NCBI RefSeq assembly: GCF_900161835.1
Contig: NZ_LT897836.1
Coordinates: 806,001-870,000 of the forward strand
DNA length: 64,000 nucleotides
Source of the DNA: Sodalis endosymbiont of Henestaris halophilus
GTDB lineage: Bacteria; Pseudomonadota; Gammaproteobacteria; Enterobacterales; Enterobacteriaceae
Direction of reading: 5' to 3'
Notes under the pieces: generated by a model
The model's database searches: none
What the model was told of the DNA's origin: nothing
Seen by the model: only the letters and a program-made list of their open reading frames with translations
Shown: positions 12,121 to 24,250 of the stretch, one piece after another
Layout: each line of letters opens with the position of its first letter
Numbering within the stretch: position 1 is the first letter of the stretch
Position numbers and translations under genes: made by a program

Positions 12121-12144
12121 AAAGGCGACATGATTGCCGCCTTT
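12121..12144 (-). terminator. Probable gapA terminator hairpin
   Basis: AAAGGCG (12121-12127) pairs perfectly with CGCCTTT (12138-12144) around a 10-base loop, 17 bases past the gapA stop on the minus strand. The stem itself ends in TTT followed by a single further T, so the U-tract is weak. Confidence 0.6.
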
Positions 12145-12161
12145 CGCCGTTTAGTTAAAAA

Positions 12162-13172
<1,011 letters not shown>

Positions 13173-13202
13173 CTATTTAATAATGAATACAAGTTACTCT
13201 TA

Positions 13203-13230
13203 AATTTACAAAAACTTCGCGTGACGTCAA
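13203..13230 (-). promoter_or_regulatory. Probable sigma70 promoter of gapA
   Basis: On the minus strand TTGACG (13225-13230) is followed after 16 bases by TAAATT (13203-13208), about 40 bases before the start codon. Between the two, TTTTTG just before the -10 resembles the E. coli gapA P1 region as I recall it. The GGTGGAATAT leader after it is also shared. Prediction from sequence only. Confidence 0.5.
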
Positions 13231-13531
13231 GCATAATTGTGTCAAAGGTTATGATAAATTAATCAAGCTTTGCTAAGCTCACGCACGTAAACACATGACT
13301 TCAACGTACCTGCCCATCTTTAGGTCATCTGAATCCAATATAAATTTTGGTAGGCTCAAATTTTTGATTAGTATAATTTCCCATAGTTTAAACATCATTT
13401 TCTTTAATGACAGCTAAAGTCAAAATTGATTACCGCGTTAATAACGTATTTAGTTAAATAACTTTTTTAAGAAAAGTTTCCATTTATCATTCAACATAAC
13501 TATAGATAACGAATCTTTTCAGGATCATCTT

Positions 13532-13900
13532 ATGAAGCAAGATATAAATGAGAGGCAGTTCTATATGAACTAACAAGTAGGGCATTGAACCGCCATGTAA
13601 CGGTAACCTGTTTAGAAATAAGTTAACTAAACAATAACATTAACTAATTTGCTTTGTGAAGAAATTTTATTTAAAAAGGCAATACGAGTCATACTTTAGC
13701 TGACTTAGTATCTATTAATAAATGATTTAATGATGATATCCGTTATCTTTAAGATAACATCTGCTGTATTCAAAGGGTAAAAGATCCATTGCTGTGTTTA
13801 TAATACTTATTATACCATAGGTTTTACAAAATGGACTGTTCTATTATCTACCTTTGTACACATGTTTGCATCAACAGTACTTACCTAAATTTTAATAATA
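13532..13900 (+). pseudogene. msrB: Remnant of msrB (methionine sulfoxide reductase B)
   Basis: msrB is divergent from gapA in E. coli, as here. From an ATG at 13532 the frame reads MKQDINERQFYMN, aligning without gaps to LKKNLSEMQFYVT near the MsrB N-terminus. About 200 bases on, DDIRYL, a stop, DNICCIQRV aligns with ESIRYIKDLSHGMQRI at identical spacing. LCEEILF also fits LICDAPLF with its zinc cysteine. Stops and frame changes disable it. MsrB reduces methionine-R-sulfoxide in proteins, so this repair step is lost unless carried elsewhere. Confidence 0.8.
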
Positions 13901-14289
13901 TAAATGATGAAGAAAATGTTATATTACTTTCTTTTTTATTTATTTTATGATTATTTCACAAGAATAAGTGCGGTAATAAATGTAAAGCATTTTTTGCTTA
14001 CCTAGTGATGTCATAAATTTATTAATGTTGATGATAGTGTGAATTTTGAAAATTACTCGACTATAGGTTTTGACACTAGAGCAATAAGCCGCTTCTCTTT
14101 TATATGGACTAATTTATTAAGTATATAATAACTGCCCATTAAAATATGTGCATTAATACTGATGATTAAATAACTATGATTAGCAGGCGTACTTTACTAA
14201 AAGTACTAATATAATAGTTTTTCGACGTATTTAGATTTTATTAGTGAGGAACTAGCGCAGGTTTAATTGATTAACTTATTCCGCAATTG

Positions 14290-14930
14290 TCATATATCGC
14301 GCTTTTGTTAAAAATTATTATTAAGTGTTGAATACAATGTTGACTCTAAGGCATTTTAAGCGCTGTTTATTGTTCTCGAGTGCATGATCATGCGTTCAAT
14401 AATATGCTGATGGGATAGGAGGAGCTATCTATGGGGGCCTGGTTATATATCTCTTATAGATTGGGCTATTTAAGTTCAGGTGTAAGACAGATAGTTGTTT
14501 ATCTATGTGATACACGCGTTTAGTTTAAATAATTCTGAAGTTTTGCGCCGCGTCATTTTATATACCGTTATTATTTTTGGGAATATTTTAACTAAATCAT
14601 CGTGATTTAGCTGGGGAGGATAGAAGTTCGCCTCGGAAGTATTTTGCACGCAATTTATAGAGTATTAGATTTGCACTACACTCCTGAACGCTTAGATCGT
14701 ATCAATTGACTACATAGAACTACCAATGAAGCTAACGTGATCCTAGAGATACGAATTCTGACCAGCTAAATGTAGTTAATGTTCAGCCACTGGGGGCAAA
14801 CAAAAACATTAGCGTCGCATTAATTGCGGGTTTCATCTATTTTTTATTTAGTATCATCAGCATGATGCTCGTACAGAAATAATTCTGTATATTAATTAAT
14901 AATGACATTTTATCTATGACTTTTATATGC
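14290..14930 (-). pseudogene. pncA: Remnant of pncA (nicotinamidase)
   Basis: On the minus strand, beginning at 14652, CVQNTSEANFYPPQLN lines up with CVQNSEGAQLHPLLHQ of E. coli PncA, and IFPK follows where VFHK stands. Earlier, at 14780-14812, NVFVCPQWLNIN fits AVIASQDWHPANH with the same V-W-N spacing. Later RRKTSELFKL fits RRQKTSLDDWL. Several frames and stops are involved. PncA converts nicotinamide to nicotinate in NAD salvage. In E. coli pncA and ansA follow sppA, and the order is kept here. Plus-strand open reading around 14640-14750 is a shadow. Confidence 0.75.
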
Positions 14931-14949
14931 ATCATTGCTGCTTAATGTG

Positions 14950-15790
14950 CTGTGCAAATTTCTTTTCAGGAAATGACAGATATTTTTGCAGAATAGCCGT
15001 TAACTAAGCAAAAAAAAACGTAATTTATTTAGGGTGACGTTCATTGTTATATAAACCATCTAAAATACCTGCTTTATCCAGGTTGTTACTGGTAGTATAG
15101 TTGCTTATATTTCATTTGGCCGAAAAGACATTAATTAAAAATTAGATTACGTTGCCACGATTGCTAGCTTGCTTACTTGCAGGAAGGGATATAATAAAAT
15201 GCACGATAAGGTTAGCTTTTTTAAGCTTGCCGGCCGTAAAGGCAATTAATTATAAATTATAGATAGTTTTCTCCAGCAAGTTCGGCAAAATTGATAATTT
15301 ACCTCTATTGAACCTATCGTTATGGGTTTTAATAGTTCAATTAGAGTTAAATAGTGTTTTTAAAACTGGTTGACTATTTTATTAATTAAGGGGTAGCAAT
15401 ACATTTGATATTAGATAGGGTAATTTTCTCCTAGAGATGTAGTTTTCTTAGTGTAATTTTTCGTATGATTAAAATAATCAGCTTAGAAATATTTTAGTGT
15501 AAAAAAACAGTGCAAAGGCGTTGAACTACATGAAATTCGTCTTGTGTAAGTATGAAAAACCTTCATGTCGCGATCAGCGATAATTAGCTTATCGGTATAA
15601 ATTTTTGACATTAGCGTCAGATGAAAATCTAGTTGTTTAAAAATTGATATTTAACTATTATTCGAATGTTGCATATTAATGATGCTATTTATATAATCGA
15701 CATAAATGTATTTCCTGTATGGGATTAAGGTACGTTGTAGATAGTTGCACTTTTAGATAATCATTAATTAGTTGTTTAATAAAGCAAGTA
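14950..15790 (-). pseudogene. ansA: Remnant of ansA (cytoplasmic L-asparaginase I)
   Basis: ansA is directly downstream of sppA on the same strand in E. coli. On the minus strand (about 15510-15575) EGFSYLHKTNFM, stop, FNAFALFF aligns without gaps to DGFVILHGTDTMAYTASALSF, which carries the conserved HGTDTM asparaginase motif. After a frame change, KITLRKLHL, stop, EKITLSN aligns with QIPLAELRSDGQINLLN. The motif is broken (HKTNFM) and stops are present, so no enzyme is made. Confidence 0.75.
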
Positions 15791-15805
15791 ATATGCTGCG
15801 TTGTT

Positions 15806-15863
15806 AAGCGCTGGGAAAAAACAAACGCTTGGCTTCAAATCGAGCGTTTGTTTTGGAGCGCTT
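15806..15863 (-). terminator. Intrinsic terminator of sppA
   Basis: A 12-bp perfect stem AAAACAAACGCT (15818-15829) with its complement (15843-15854) and a 13-base loop lies 23 bases past the sppA stop. On the minus strand the 3' arm runs straight into TTTTTT, a normal intrinsic terminator. An outer 7-bp stem, AAGCGCT (15806-15812) with AGCGCTT (15857-15863), encloses it. Confidence 0.85.
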
Positions 15864-15876
15864 TCCGTAAAGCCAT

Positions 15877-17730
15877 TTATAGTGCTATTTGTTTGCAAGA
15901 AAGACAGAAAGCATAACAATTTTGTGGATCGTTCCAGTTACGGTCAAGTACAGCATCCTTTTTCAGCTTATCTATCACCTGGGTAACTGGTGATGGTAAC
16001 CACAACTGAATCAAACCAGACATCAAAGTATATACAGACGTTTTGGTCTTCGTAAGTACTAAATTTAGTAGTCCCGGTTCATCCAGGTGCCAGTGGAGTT
16101 TATATTCTTTCAGTTGTGCTAGTTCGGCAGCTTTATTTACCGCGTCGTCAAAATCCCCTAGGCAATCTACCAAACCGTTTTGTTTGGCATCGCTTCCAAT
16201 CCAGACATGACCTTGACCTATTTTATCAACCTCCTCAGAGGTCTTGTGGCGGTACTTCGCAACTAGATCAATGAAATGATTATATCCATGTTCTACAGTA
16301 AGATGCATGATTTGTGAGAATTCAGGAGGCAGTTTTTTGGTCATCGATACATCCGCTAATGGTGATGTTGCGACACCACTGGTATGCACACCGATGCTGT
16401 CAAGAGATCCTTCAACTGTGTTGATTACCCCGAAAATTCCAATGGATCCGGTCAAGGTACTTGTGCTAGCAATAATGTAGTTAGCGGGGATGGACATCCA
16501 ATAACCACCTGAAGCTGCCACACTACCCATAGAAACCACTACGGGTTTGCCCGATGCGCGTGTGGCGGCAAGCTCAGAGCGAATGACATCAGATGCGGTG
16601 ACACTCCCGCCAGGGCTGTTAATCCGGAATACAATAGCTTTAATATTGGGATCTAATCTAACATTGCGTATTTGGTCGGCGGTGGTATCGCCGCCGATCG
16701 ACCCCGGTGTTTCTAAGCCATCGATAATGACGCCATTGGCAAAAATAACAGCGATTTTTCCGCCAGTTTTCGGTGGTGTTACAGTTTGATAATCATAAAT
16801 ACTGATACTAGTAAACGACTTCTTACGCTTGCTCCAACCAAACTCTTTAGTCAACGCGTCGTTAATTGCCGAACGGGAAGCTACCTCATCAACCCATTTG
16901 TTATTAAGTGCAAATTGAGCTGTGTTACCTTTGACTGCACGCAAACTATCAATCATTGCGGGGGCTCCAGGAAACAACTGTTTGGGCGTAATTTGCCGGT
17001 TAGCTGCAACTGTCGCCAGATAATGCTGCCAAAGCTGATTTACCCAGCGGCTATCTGCCTCGCGTGCGTTATCGGACATATTATCGCGTAGAAAAGGTTC
17101 TACCGCGGATTTATAGGTGCCTACGTAGAAGATATGGCTATTAACTTTTAGTTTATCTAATAGAGACTTGTAATAGAAATTATTTGTCGCAATACCGCGT
17201 AGATCCACTACGCCTTGAGGTGTAAGATAAATTTTATTCGCATAGCTGGCAAGAAAATATTGGGCTTGGCTATAACTGTCACCTATTGCATAAATGGGTT
17301 TATTATTGTCTCGGAATTCGCGTAAAGCCTTGCCGATGTATTGCAGTGATGCCTGATCTGTTCCGGTAAAATTTTTAAGTGATAGAACTAGCCCGGTAAT
17401 ATTAGCATCGTTTTTGGCCTGCCGTAGTTTATTTACTATATCAAACAGAGAATTTTCTTGCATCCGGTTATTGGAAACACCCATTAATTCGCGGCCAAGA
17501 TAACGAAATCTATTATTTATTGCTGGTTTGTCAACAACTGTGCCGATCAGATCTATTACCAAAGCGCCTTTTGCTGGCGCTGTCTGTGAATGCCGTAATT
17601 GTAAATAAATTCCGATTACCATGATTATAAGAAGTACTAAAAATACATTAAGTATACATTCGCGTATAAAATGTAGTAATCTCCAACCCCATTTAAAAGG
17701 AGCGAAAATAATTTGCCACGATGTGTTCAT
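15877..17730 (-). CDS. sppA: Signal peptide peptidase SppA (protease IV)
   Basis: Inner-membrane serine protease that degrades signal peptides left after secretion. The product is 617 aa (E. coli 618). One transmembrane segment at about 26-43 (NVFLVLLIIMVIGIY) anchors it, with the rest in the periplasm. The two tandem protease folds are both present. The catalytic lysine is K207 in VGTYKSAVEPF and the nucleophile is S407 in SVAASGGYW, each two residues from E. coli K209 and S409. NSPGGSV is at 371-377. The start has GGAGAG seven bases upstream. It is a single gene here; the ancestral neighbours ansA and pncA are remnants. Full length with intact active site, so likely functional. Confidence 0.96.
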   Translation of the reverse strand: MNTSWQIIFAPFKWGWRLLHFIRECILNVFLVLLIIMVIGIYLQLRHSQTAPAKGALVIDLIGTVVDKPAINNRFRYLGRELMGVSNNRMQENSLFDIVNKLRQAKNDANITGLVLSLKNFTGTDQASLQYIGKALREFRDNNKPIYAIGDSYSQAQYFLASYANKIYLTPQGVVDLRGIATNNFYYKSLLDKLKVNSHIFYVGTYKSAVEPFLRDNMSDNAREADSRWVNQLWQHYLATVAANRQITPKQLFPGAPAMIDSLRAVKGNTAQFALNNKWVDEVASRSAINDALTKEFGWSKRKKSFTSISIYDYQTVTPPKTGGKIAVIFANGVIIDGLETPGSIGGDTTADQIRNVRLDPNIKAIVFRINSPGGSVTASDVIRSELAATRASGKPVVVSMGSVAASGGYWMSIPANYIIASTSTLTGSIGIFGVINTVEGSLDSIGVHTSGVATSPLADVSMTKKLPPEFSQIMHLTVEHGYNHFIDLVAKYRHKTSEEVDKIGQGHVWIGSDAKQNGLVDCLGDFDDAVNKAAELAQLKEYKLHWHLDEPGLLNLVLTKTKTSVYTLMSGLIQLWLPSPVTQVIDKLKKDAVLDRNWNDPQNCYAFCLSCKQIAL

Positions 17731-18179
17731 GAGCTCTCCAATAAAACATTTCAGTTTGAAATTATAATATAAAAATTTATTTTACTGCGCTATACAAAAG
17801 CGCTTGAGAAAAATTCTCATGTCACATTGCTTACCGTTTTACTGATAGCTCTGTTTCGGACTACTGTTTATACTTAGAGCAACGTTACTGTACTTACACA
17901 GTGTAGTAACATTTCGTCGCCGTCTGCGCGGTACGATTCATATAACTTACGGTTTTTTCTCAGATAGTTAATTGTATTTAACATATTGGAGTATGGACTA
18001 AGCTGCCGAATATATGCGCTTCGTTTATCTGCTATAGCAAAATTTTTTGTCGTTTTTTCTATCTCGGGATGCTGTAGTTGAAAACTAACACGAGGTTTAT
18101 TACCTGCTCGTTACTGATGCCTTCGTGTATCTTCTAATTTAGTGTATCGACAAATATTTGAACCGCATAAGTTGCAGTT
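17731..18179. other. Short degenerate tract where ydjA and selD are expected
   Basis: In E. coli ydjA and selD lie between sppA and topB. Only about 450 bases remain and I see no trace of either, so most of both genes has probably been deleted. Confidence 0.45.
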
Positions 18180-19400
18180 TATATCACAGCCGATAATTAA
18201 GACACATAATACATGCAATTGTTTATCATTTAAAATGCATCCTGATCTACTATCTTCATAATTTTATGAAATAAAATACTTACATATATGATAACGCTAT
18301 ATTATATGGGTACTGGCGGATTTACTAATCATTCTGGTCAAGTAGCGGCTATAGAAGTGACCTTCCGTTTAAAACAGTTGAATGTGATTCAAGCGTCTTG
18401 CGTGTAAGTAAAATAGATTTTTGCCTACGCTGATAATAAAGATCTGGTATTAGTAAATAAGGTGCAAAACTACCTAGTACTATACGGAGATCACGTAACT
18501 AAGATAAACGTTACATAGAAAAAGTTGCCTAGTAAATGATTTTAATCCTCAAACGATAAGCAAATTTATGAGCCGGCTGCGGACGATATTGATTGCATAT
18601 TATTACGTGTTGGTGTTAATTGCGAGCATGTACCGACTGGCTGTACGGTGTGTATTAGCATGATGTTGCTTATACCTTATTCGAACAAAATGCTGGCTTG
18701 TTAGACATGCATCTATCATACTAGGTGTTGTAAACGCTAGCACTTAGTTTAATTGTAGTAAGAATAAACAAAATGACAAAATATTTATGCCAAAAGTTTA
18801 TTTTTAGATAAAGCATATATTGTCATTCTGTGGTAAGAATGAATTTATCGCGCTGTGGGTGCTACGAGACGGGATGTCAAAACTAGCAGGACTCAGAATA
18901 GTGCTTTAGTACCTAGCCTAATAGGAGGGGGATTTGATTGGATCGTATTTTACGGGTCAGCCACCACAGATTATATTGTATCAAGATAAACAGGAGTTGG
19001 AAACGGTCTTACTTTCGTTTGCGTTATCGTCATTGCCAATTTGTAGGTTGACAAACATTTTAGCTTAAGTACGTAGAAGGTGTTAGATACCTATCTTTTT
19101 TGGGGTATTAACTCAATGAATTCATCACGTATCTCTGTTTTCATTGCCGCTATTTTTGTAATAGTATTTGATCTAAATGTAAGGTGGTGTTAGGTATTAA
19201 CACCTGCCGTTCACCAGACTTATGATGCGAGGCTAAATTATACCACTAGTACTAAGATCTAAGGTTTGGTGTAGGGTTAGTATTAAATGCGGTTTTAGTT
19301 TTTAATGCGGTAAAAGCAGTTTATCATTCGAATCAGTTTTATTGCTAAAAGTGAATTAGGCGCGCTGTTAGGTGTGCAAAAGAGGGGGTAAGAATATGAT
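18180..19400 (+). pseudogene. topB: Remnant of topB (DNA topoisomerase III)
   Basis: Several blocks follow E. coli TopB in order. WVLADLLIILVK (from 18307) matches WNLADLPIVPEK. KQLNVI (18372) matches KQLNVI exactly. After stops, RACTDWLYG matches RARADWLYG, and NAG follows. LIVVRINKMTKYLCQKF fits LVVRRDEEIENFVAKDF. GQPPQIILYQDKQELE (near 18960) fits GQPAIVTSYNDKRESE. FIAKSELGALLG (near 19340) fits FVAKARFLAEAGWRTLLG. There are many stops and at least four frame changes. Type IA topoisomerase III decatenates replication and recombination intermediates; its loss leaves topA as the type IA enzyme in this window. Confidence 0.85.
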
Positions 19401-20520
19401 GATGTTTATACTATGGCCGATGGTCTTGCTTAGGCGCTGAGTGAATTTTAAATGAAACCAAGTGGTGTAGCGCACAAAATATTGCCGTAGCTGCTGTTTA
19501 CTGTTGCCGGTTTTGTATAGAATTAGATTCTTCTGAAGAAGAAGTCTGCTCGCCAATACTCCTATTATTGGTCACTGGAACAACGATTTTTTATTATTGC
19601 ATTTAGTTTAGATGCGGTTTTTTTAAAAAACATCACTCTAGTAATAACTAATGCAGTTTTATCTATGTATTTATTATTCGAATATACCACTTATAGTGAG
19701 TAAGTCGTCGTTCACTTACATAAGTGAACAAACTTGTTATTGTAATATTTATCCTTTGACTCAAAGGATGCATTAGATTGTTTAGCAACCAGCGTCTTTC
19801 ATCACTGTGTGCCCCGCAAATTTGTGGTCAATAATAAGCATAAAACTTATAACCTTCTTTAGTCGACTCGTGGCCTTTTAATAACTTATGTTCGTGGTCG
19901 GGGGCTAAAAGGTAATAGCGTTTGACCACCTCAGTGGCGCAAATAGCGCCTAGTTTTTAATATCCCCCGAACTATGAGATCAATGTTTCAATGTAGATAT
20001 CTTGACACTAAAAGTTTAATCTTCATTTATAGGACACACACGACATCGATAACGTATTGAACGTATTAAGAAAAAAAATGTTAGAGCACTTCTATTCACA
20101 GCCAGGGTAGCCAAACTTGCTGTGTCATGACTAGCCTGCACTGGCTCATGGAGGGTTAGGGCACGACATTAGATATATCTCTTCTGTTTAGAATGATGTC
20201 ATCTTTTTGGTGGCATCTTGAGTGGTGTAGTCCTGTAATAAAGCATGTATAACTTCACCATTATAGCACCAGCAGCAGAACGAGTTAGAAAGAAACTGAG
20301 TAAAGTTTTATAAAAATTTAATAGCAGCTGTGCCGCTAAGAATACAATAAGATAAATTTATATAGCTAAATTTACTTCTCCTCTTTTGGATAAAAACATA
20401 TAGGAGGCAAACAAAGAATCTACTAAGCGCTTAAGGCTTTGCTTTTTGGCTAAACTTTATCTCCAAAGAAAATGTTTCATAAACTTAGTTAATCACGGTT
20501 ACATGCGGCTTGCAATAGAT
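19401..20520. other. Degenerate tract between topB remnant and xthA
   Basis: The first ~150 bases may hold the eroded 3' end of topB. I recognise nothing in the rest. A 62-codon minus-strand frame at 19368-19556 overlaps the topB remnant and is a shadow. Confidence 0.45.
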
Positions 20521-21327
20521 TTACAGATCAAAATCTGCCCACACCGGAGCGTGATCTGAAGGCTTGTCCATTGCGCGGATGCTGTAATCTATATCAGTCG
20601 CCCTAACGACCGCCGCCAACGATAACGAGGCCAACAAGAGGTCAATACGCAGTCCGCGGTTTTCAGCAAAGCTACGTGAGCGATAGTCAAACCAGGAGTA
20701 GCGATTATTGCCTGAAGGATTATTTTGTCGGTAAATATCGACTAGGCCACACGCTAAAAGATGTTCCATCCAAACCAACTCCTCTGGGAGGAAAGAACAT
20801 TTCCCAGTACGAAGCCAACGCTTACGGCTCTTTTCGCCTATACCGATATCAAGATCGGTAGGGCTAATATTCATGTCTCCCATGACAAGCAACAAAGATT
20901 CGTCGTAGTGATTTTTTTTAACATAGTCTTGTAGATCGCGGTAAAAGCGCTCTTTCGCTAGGAATTTGACTTTATGATCACGGTTTTCGCCCCTAGGAAA
21001 GTAGCCGTTAACCACTGTTAACAAGCCCTTAGTAGTTATAAAATCGGCCATGATAATCCGACGTTGGGCGTTGTAACCATCGGTATTAAAGCCGCGGCGT
21101 ATAGCTAATGGCTTTTTGCGGCTGAGTAATGCTACACCGTAGTGGCCTTTTTGACCATGATAGTAAGCATAATAACCGTGTCGAGAGACTTCATCTATAG
21201 GAAACATATCATCGTGGACTTTGGTTTCCTGCAGACCGATTACGTCCGGTTTTATTGTGGTGATAATAGCCGCAAGTTGATGGGGGTGAGCACGTAGCCC
21301 GTTTATATTAAATGAGACGACTTTCAT
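20521..21327 (-). CDS. xthA: Exodeoxyribonuclease III XthA
   Basis: Major AP endonuclease of base-excision repair, which also has 3'-5' exonuclease and 3'-phosphatase activity. The product is 268 aa, identical in length to E. coli XthA. The metal and catalytic residues sit at the same positions: E34 in [10 protein letters not shown]151 and N153 in [15 protein letters not shown]229 in LRIDLLLAS and H259 in KPSDHAPVW. The [13 protein letters not shown] segment is unchanged. The ribosome site is poor (GTGG). Immediate neighbours are decayed DNA, so it is probably a single-gene unit. Its survival fits the small repair sets of symbionts. Confidence 0.96.
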   Translation of the reverse strand: MKVVSFNINGLRAHPHQLAAIITTIKPDVIGLQETKVHDDMFPIDEVSRHGYYAYYHGQKGHYGVALLSRKKPLAIRRGFNTDGYNAQRRIIMADFITTKGLLTVVNGYFPRGENRDHKVKFLAKERFYRDLQDYVKKNHYDESLLLVMGDMNISPTDLDIGIGEKSRKRWLRTGKCSFLPEELVWMEHLLACGLVDIYRQNNPSGNNRYSWFDYRSRSFAENRGLRIDLLLASLSLAAVVRATDIDYSIRAMDKPSDHAPVWADFDL

Positions 21328-24250
21328 TGTTTAAACCACATTAAAGTATATCATCAAATGATATAAAATCTAAGTTGCAAAAAAATACGACTTGCCTACT
21401 GTATCAGTCAAGAAACATGCGTGTTTTATTTTTAGTAGGAAGTTTTTATAAGATTGCCGTGGTAATTCTTTTTTTGTACCTTACACACTGCGGATTGGTG
21501 TTGTGCATTTTAGTCTCGAGTTACTCGATACTAATCTTGATTAAAGGTACTCACTTTACCTCCATTAAGATCAGGGAAACCTAGGTGTATGTAATTAATA
21601 ATGAAACTGCCACACTTTGGGAAAATATTATAGATAGGTATTAGTTACTTAATTAACTAATATATATTTACTTCTAGTATCGCAAAACCGAGATGATTTT
21701 CGATCAATTTTATACGCATGTAAAGATGCGGCCAAAGCTACGAATGTCATATCATCCATGCGACCAGCAACGCTGCAAAAACCGTTTCTAATTACCGGTG
21801 AAGCCTTACTGACTTGCTATTAATTCTTGAATAAATCACAATCCAAGATCTTGAAGTAAATTCAATTCCTTGAAAGAAAATAAAATATTAAAAATGCTAT
21901 CGCACTCTTAATATTAGATTGACTTAATCTATGCTTTGTAATCAACAAATTAATAGCATAATACTCGGTAGTATTTTTTATAAGATTTGTGATATTTATT
22001 GCAGTAGCCGTTCCATATTTGGGATTGTAGTGTCAGACTTATGAATATGATGTTAGAATGTGTTATTAGACATAATATAGTAAACGCGCTTGTAGCATTT
22101 AGTCACGGTCTCACTTGTGTCAGAATCAGAGTTTTTATGCAATTAATATTAAAACATGTGGGTTAAAATGATGAGTTAATAATCAGGTTATCCTATGAAA
22201 AACGGGCAATAGCCAGTTATCAGTTTATGTCTTATAAATACATATGTTGAGTAAACTAATACTTTGCAATCACTAAGTTAATCTTAACTAACAACTCCCA
22301 GTAACACATACGCAACTAGGTTTGGTGCAGTGACATAACTAATATCTAAATAGATGAGAATGACTGTATTGATCTAATAATATTAGATATTACAGCGTTC
22401 ATTAAACTCACTAATATTATTAAGGGTTAACTCTAAATGCATCAGAACAGATGTTTCATAAGCAGTAAAGTAAAGTGACCTATATTAACTTATTAGTTGG
22501 CACCTATAATTTAAGTATCATGAAACTTGTGTTTATATATAGCAAGGATGGCAAAATTGGTATATCACTTATCGCTGCTGAAAGGATGTAGCGATAAGCG
22601 ATTTTACTATTTTAATAAAAACTTAAAGATCTGTACGATCAGCAATATATGAACAAAACTATTTACCTAAATAGCGACGTTCTTGTTACTGATTTAAAAC
22701 TAAATTTTAATTAATAAAATTTCTATCTCGTGTTTGCAATCTGGTATTTGATCTTTATATCGTCAGTTGGTTATTATTAATTTGTCCTGAAATATATTAT
22801 GTTGTAATAAAATTTAATATTACTTAATAGTAATTATCCCATTAAGCGTGCAAAATTTAACGTATCAGCTGATATTTTATAGATCTTTAAAGATCGGCTC
22901 TATGAAACCCCTGTAAGAACCAACAGCTAATTTTCAATTATAATGTAAGTAACAGTTCATTATCAGGACAAAAGCTTACTGTCATTATTTATAAGTAAAT
23001 TGGTGTATTGCAACTACTATTATAGATATATAGAAAATATAAAATAAAAATTTTAGTGAATAATTTTTATTTTCTTCATTTAAGAAGAAAACTGTTTTTT
23101 GATCTTTGCTTAGGTAATTATTCTTCTGACGTTAGGGATTAATATTTTCGAGGAAAATCAAGAATCGTTTTTAATTTATAAGTTGATGCTCATTTTGCAT
23201 ATTGCATCAGATTTTTCTGATATTATTTATAATAAATGGTTTAATCTTTGTTAATTTATATTTTGTGTGACTAATAGTATCAAGATTATCCAAATTATTT
23301 TGGTGCCAATTAAATAATCTATATAACCATAGTTGGTCGACTAAAATATAGAATATGCTGCTTAAATAGTTGTAAAAATTTCCTCCTTTTGCGCCTAATT
23401 TTATTAGGCCATTATTTATTTCCATATGTTTATTTCCAAAGTTAAGTAAGATTAATAAATGTAACTATTTAAATATAAAGTTCTGCTGTTCCAACAATCA
23501 AACTATTTAAGTAGTTTTAGCCTAGCGTGCAATAGCATATCGCACAATGCCTGGTAAATTATTAGTAGTAAACTATAAAATGCGTCTCCGGATCTTATGC
23601 TGGATATCGTATAGTTTACAATTATGATTAATTATTTATTAATTTTAATATATTATCTCACGTTATGTGAGTAAATTAAAAAATATTTAGTTATATTTGT
23701 TCTTACGACATAGTTAAACTATTTAGTTTAACTAAACGTGGCTTATCGTGCGTTCCGACTAACTGCTAGTATTACTTGTCTTAATGACAATATAATCAAA
23801 TTTACGTATGTTAATGTTAAGAGAATATTTCTCTTAGTTATTAGTAAGAAATTATTAACTTGTAATAAATAACTTGATTTTATTAGATGCTATTCTGAAA
23901 GTTATACTGATGCTTATAACTAATAGATTTGTCAAATAGTATAACTTACACCTGGATTCAATACATAATTGCTTACCTGCATTAGTGAAGCTAACAATAT
24001 ATTATTTAACAATATTTAATTTAGGCCAAATGGCCCGTTTGTGTCTCATATTCAGTACTAACTAACAGGCTATTGGGTTTATTTTGTATGGAAAATAATC
24101 AATCTAATACTTTTAAATTCTCACAATTGAGTAATTATCTTTTTAGACCTAATATATATTATTTCACCAAGTTTTCTATATCAAAACTGATATAATCAAA
24201 ACGTTCTGTTTTTGAATAGAAAAATTTATTTTAATGAAAAGAGGTAGTTT
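21328..24250. other. Long unassigned AT-rich tract
   Basis: About 2.9 kb, very AT-rich, with no recognisable gene. The E. coli neighbours of xthA and galU (rssB) were looked for and not seen. The tract must contain the junction between the xthA block and the galU-hns block, far apart in E. coli. A 72-codon minus-strand frame (23207-23425) and a 69-codon plus frame (21375-21584) have no supporting signals. A 9-bp inverted repeat lies at 22568-22598. Confidence 0.5.

Noticed and set aside
14630-14760. Plus-strand frame reading LHYTPERLDRIN, apparently protein-like
   Set aside because: It is antisense to the pncA remnant with the CVQN match at 14641-14652; a shadow frame.
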